A stretch of DNA of 64,000 nt, taken from positions 62,001-126,000 of the forward strand of contig CAZCVI010000006.1 of the NCBI GenBank assembly GCA_964502145.1, written 5' to 3'; not shown here. Position 1 is the stretch's first letter. More notes on this DNA, generated by a model. It was not told where the DNA came from. It did no database searches and worked only from the letters and a program-made list of their open reading frames with translations. This stretch comes from CAZCVI01 sp964502145 (GTDB lineage: Bacteria; Acidobacteriota; Aminicenantia; UBA2199).

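Noticed and set aside
63970..63972. TTG as the start of P1
   Set aside because: The frame continues upstream to the window edge with typical A-domain tail residues, and the codon lies inside an A-T linker.

Overview
The window holds almost nothing but two giant non-ribosomal peptide synthetase (NRPS) genes. Both lie on the minus strand, both run off a window edge, and a 553-bp non-coding gap separates them. I see no transposase, tRNA, rRNA, MbtH, transporter, regulator or tailoring gene. Base composition is moderately AT-rich throughout. The module style (C domains opening with EKKEYYPLSSAQKRLYFLQ, and isoleucine/threonine-proline linkers inside A domains) reminds me of NRPS from uncultured, possibly host-associated bacteria such as Acidobacteriota/Aminicenantes-like lineages. 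That is only an impression: no marker gene in the window fixes the taxon.

Right part, 64000 down to 20431 (called P1): at least 14,522 codons with no stop, entered in mid-gene at the right edge. It carries a carrier (T) domain, then 13 complete modules, one epimerase (E) domain and a C-terminal thioesterase (TE). Order: T0; C-A-T modules 1-10; C-A-T-E (11); C-A-T (12); C-A-T-TE (13). Reading specificity residues by eye gives Ile (1), Arg-like (2), unknown (3), Pro-related (4), Val (5), Lys-like (6), unknown (7), Thr (8), possibly Cys-like (9), Tyr (10), Tyr-related and epimerised (11), Tyr-related (12), Ile (13).

Gap, 19878-20430: about 14 copies of a 20-22 bp minisatellite, plus a 44/45-bp inverted repeat directly downstream of the P1 stop codon.

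Left part, 19877 down to 1 (called P2): an ATG with a ribosome binding site starts a second NRPS of at least 6,625 codons whose 3' end is outside the window. Order: C-A-T (1, Arg-like), C-A[radical SAM + B12]-T (2, Pro), C-A-T (3), C-A-T (4), C-A-T-E (5), C (6, cut).

The standout is P2 module 2. Its adenylation domain carries an exact proline code (D-V-Q-F-I-A-H-V-V) and is interrupted, between core motifs A2 and A3, by about 570 residues containing a radical SAM domain (CxxxCxxC) followed by a B12-binding-like domain. That domain order is reversed relative to ordinary B12-dependent radical SAM enzymes, which suggests a circular permutation. The parsimonious reading is a module that selects proline and C-methylates it on the line, but this is inferred, not shown. 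The insertion site is the same A2-A3 linker that, in eleven other A domains here, is filled by a variable 9-bp (three-codon) minisatellite.

Because the TE closes P1 while the downstream P2 starts with a C domain, gene order does not follow simple colinearity. Either P2 acts before P1, or the two belong to separate assembly lines.
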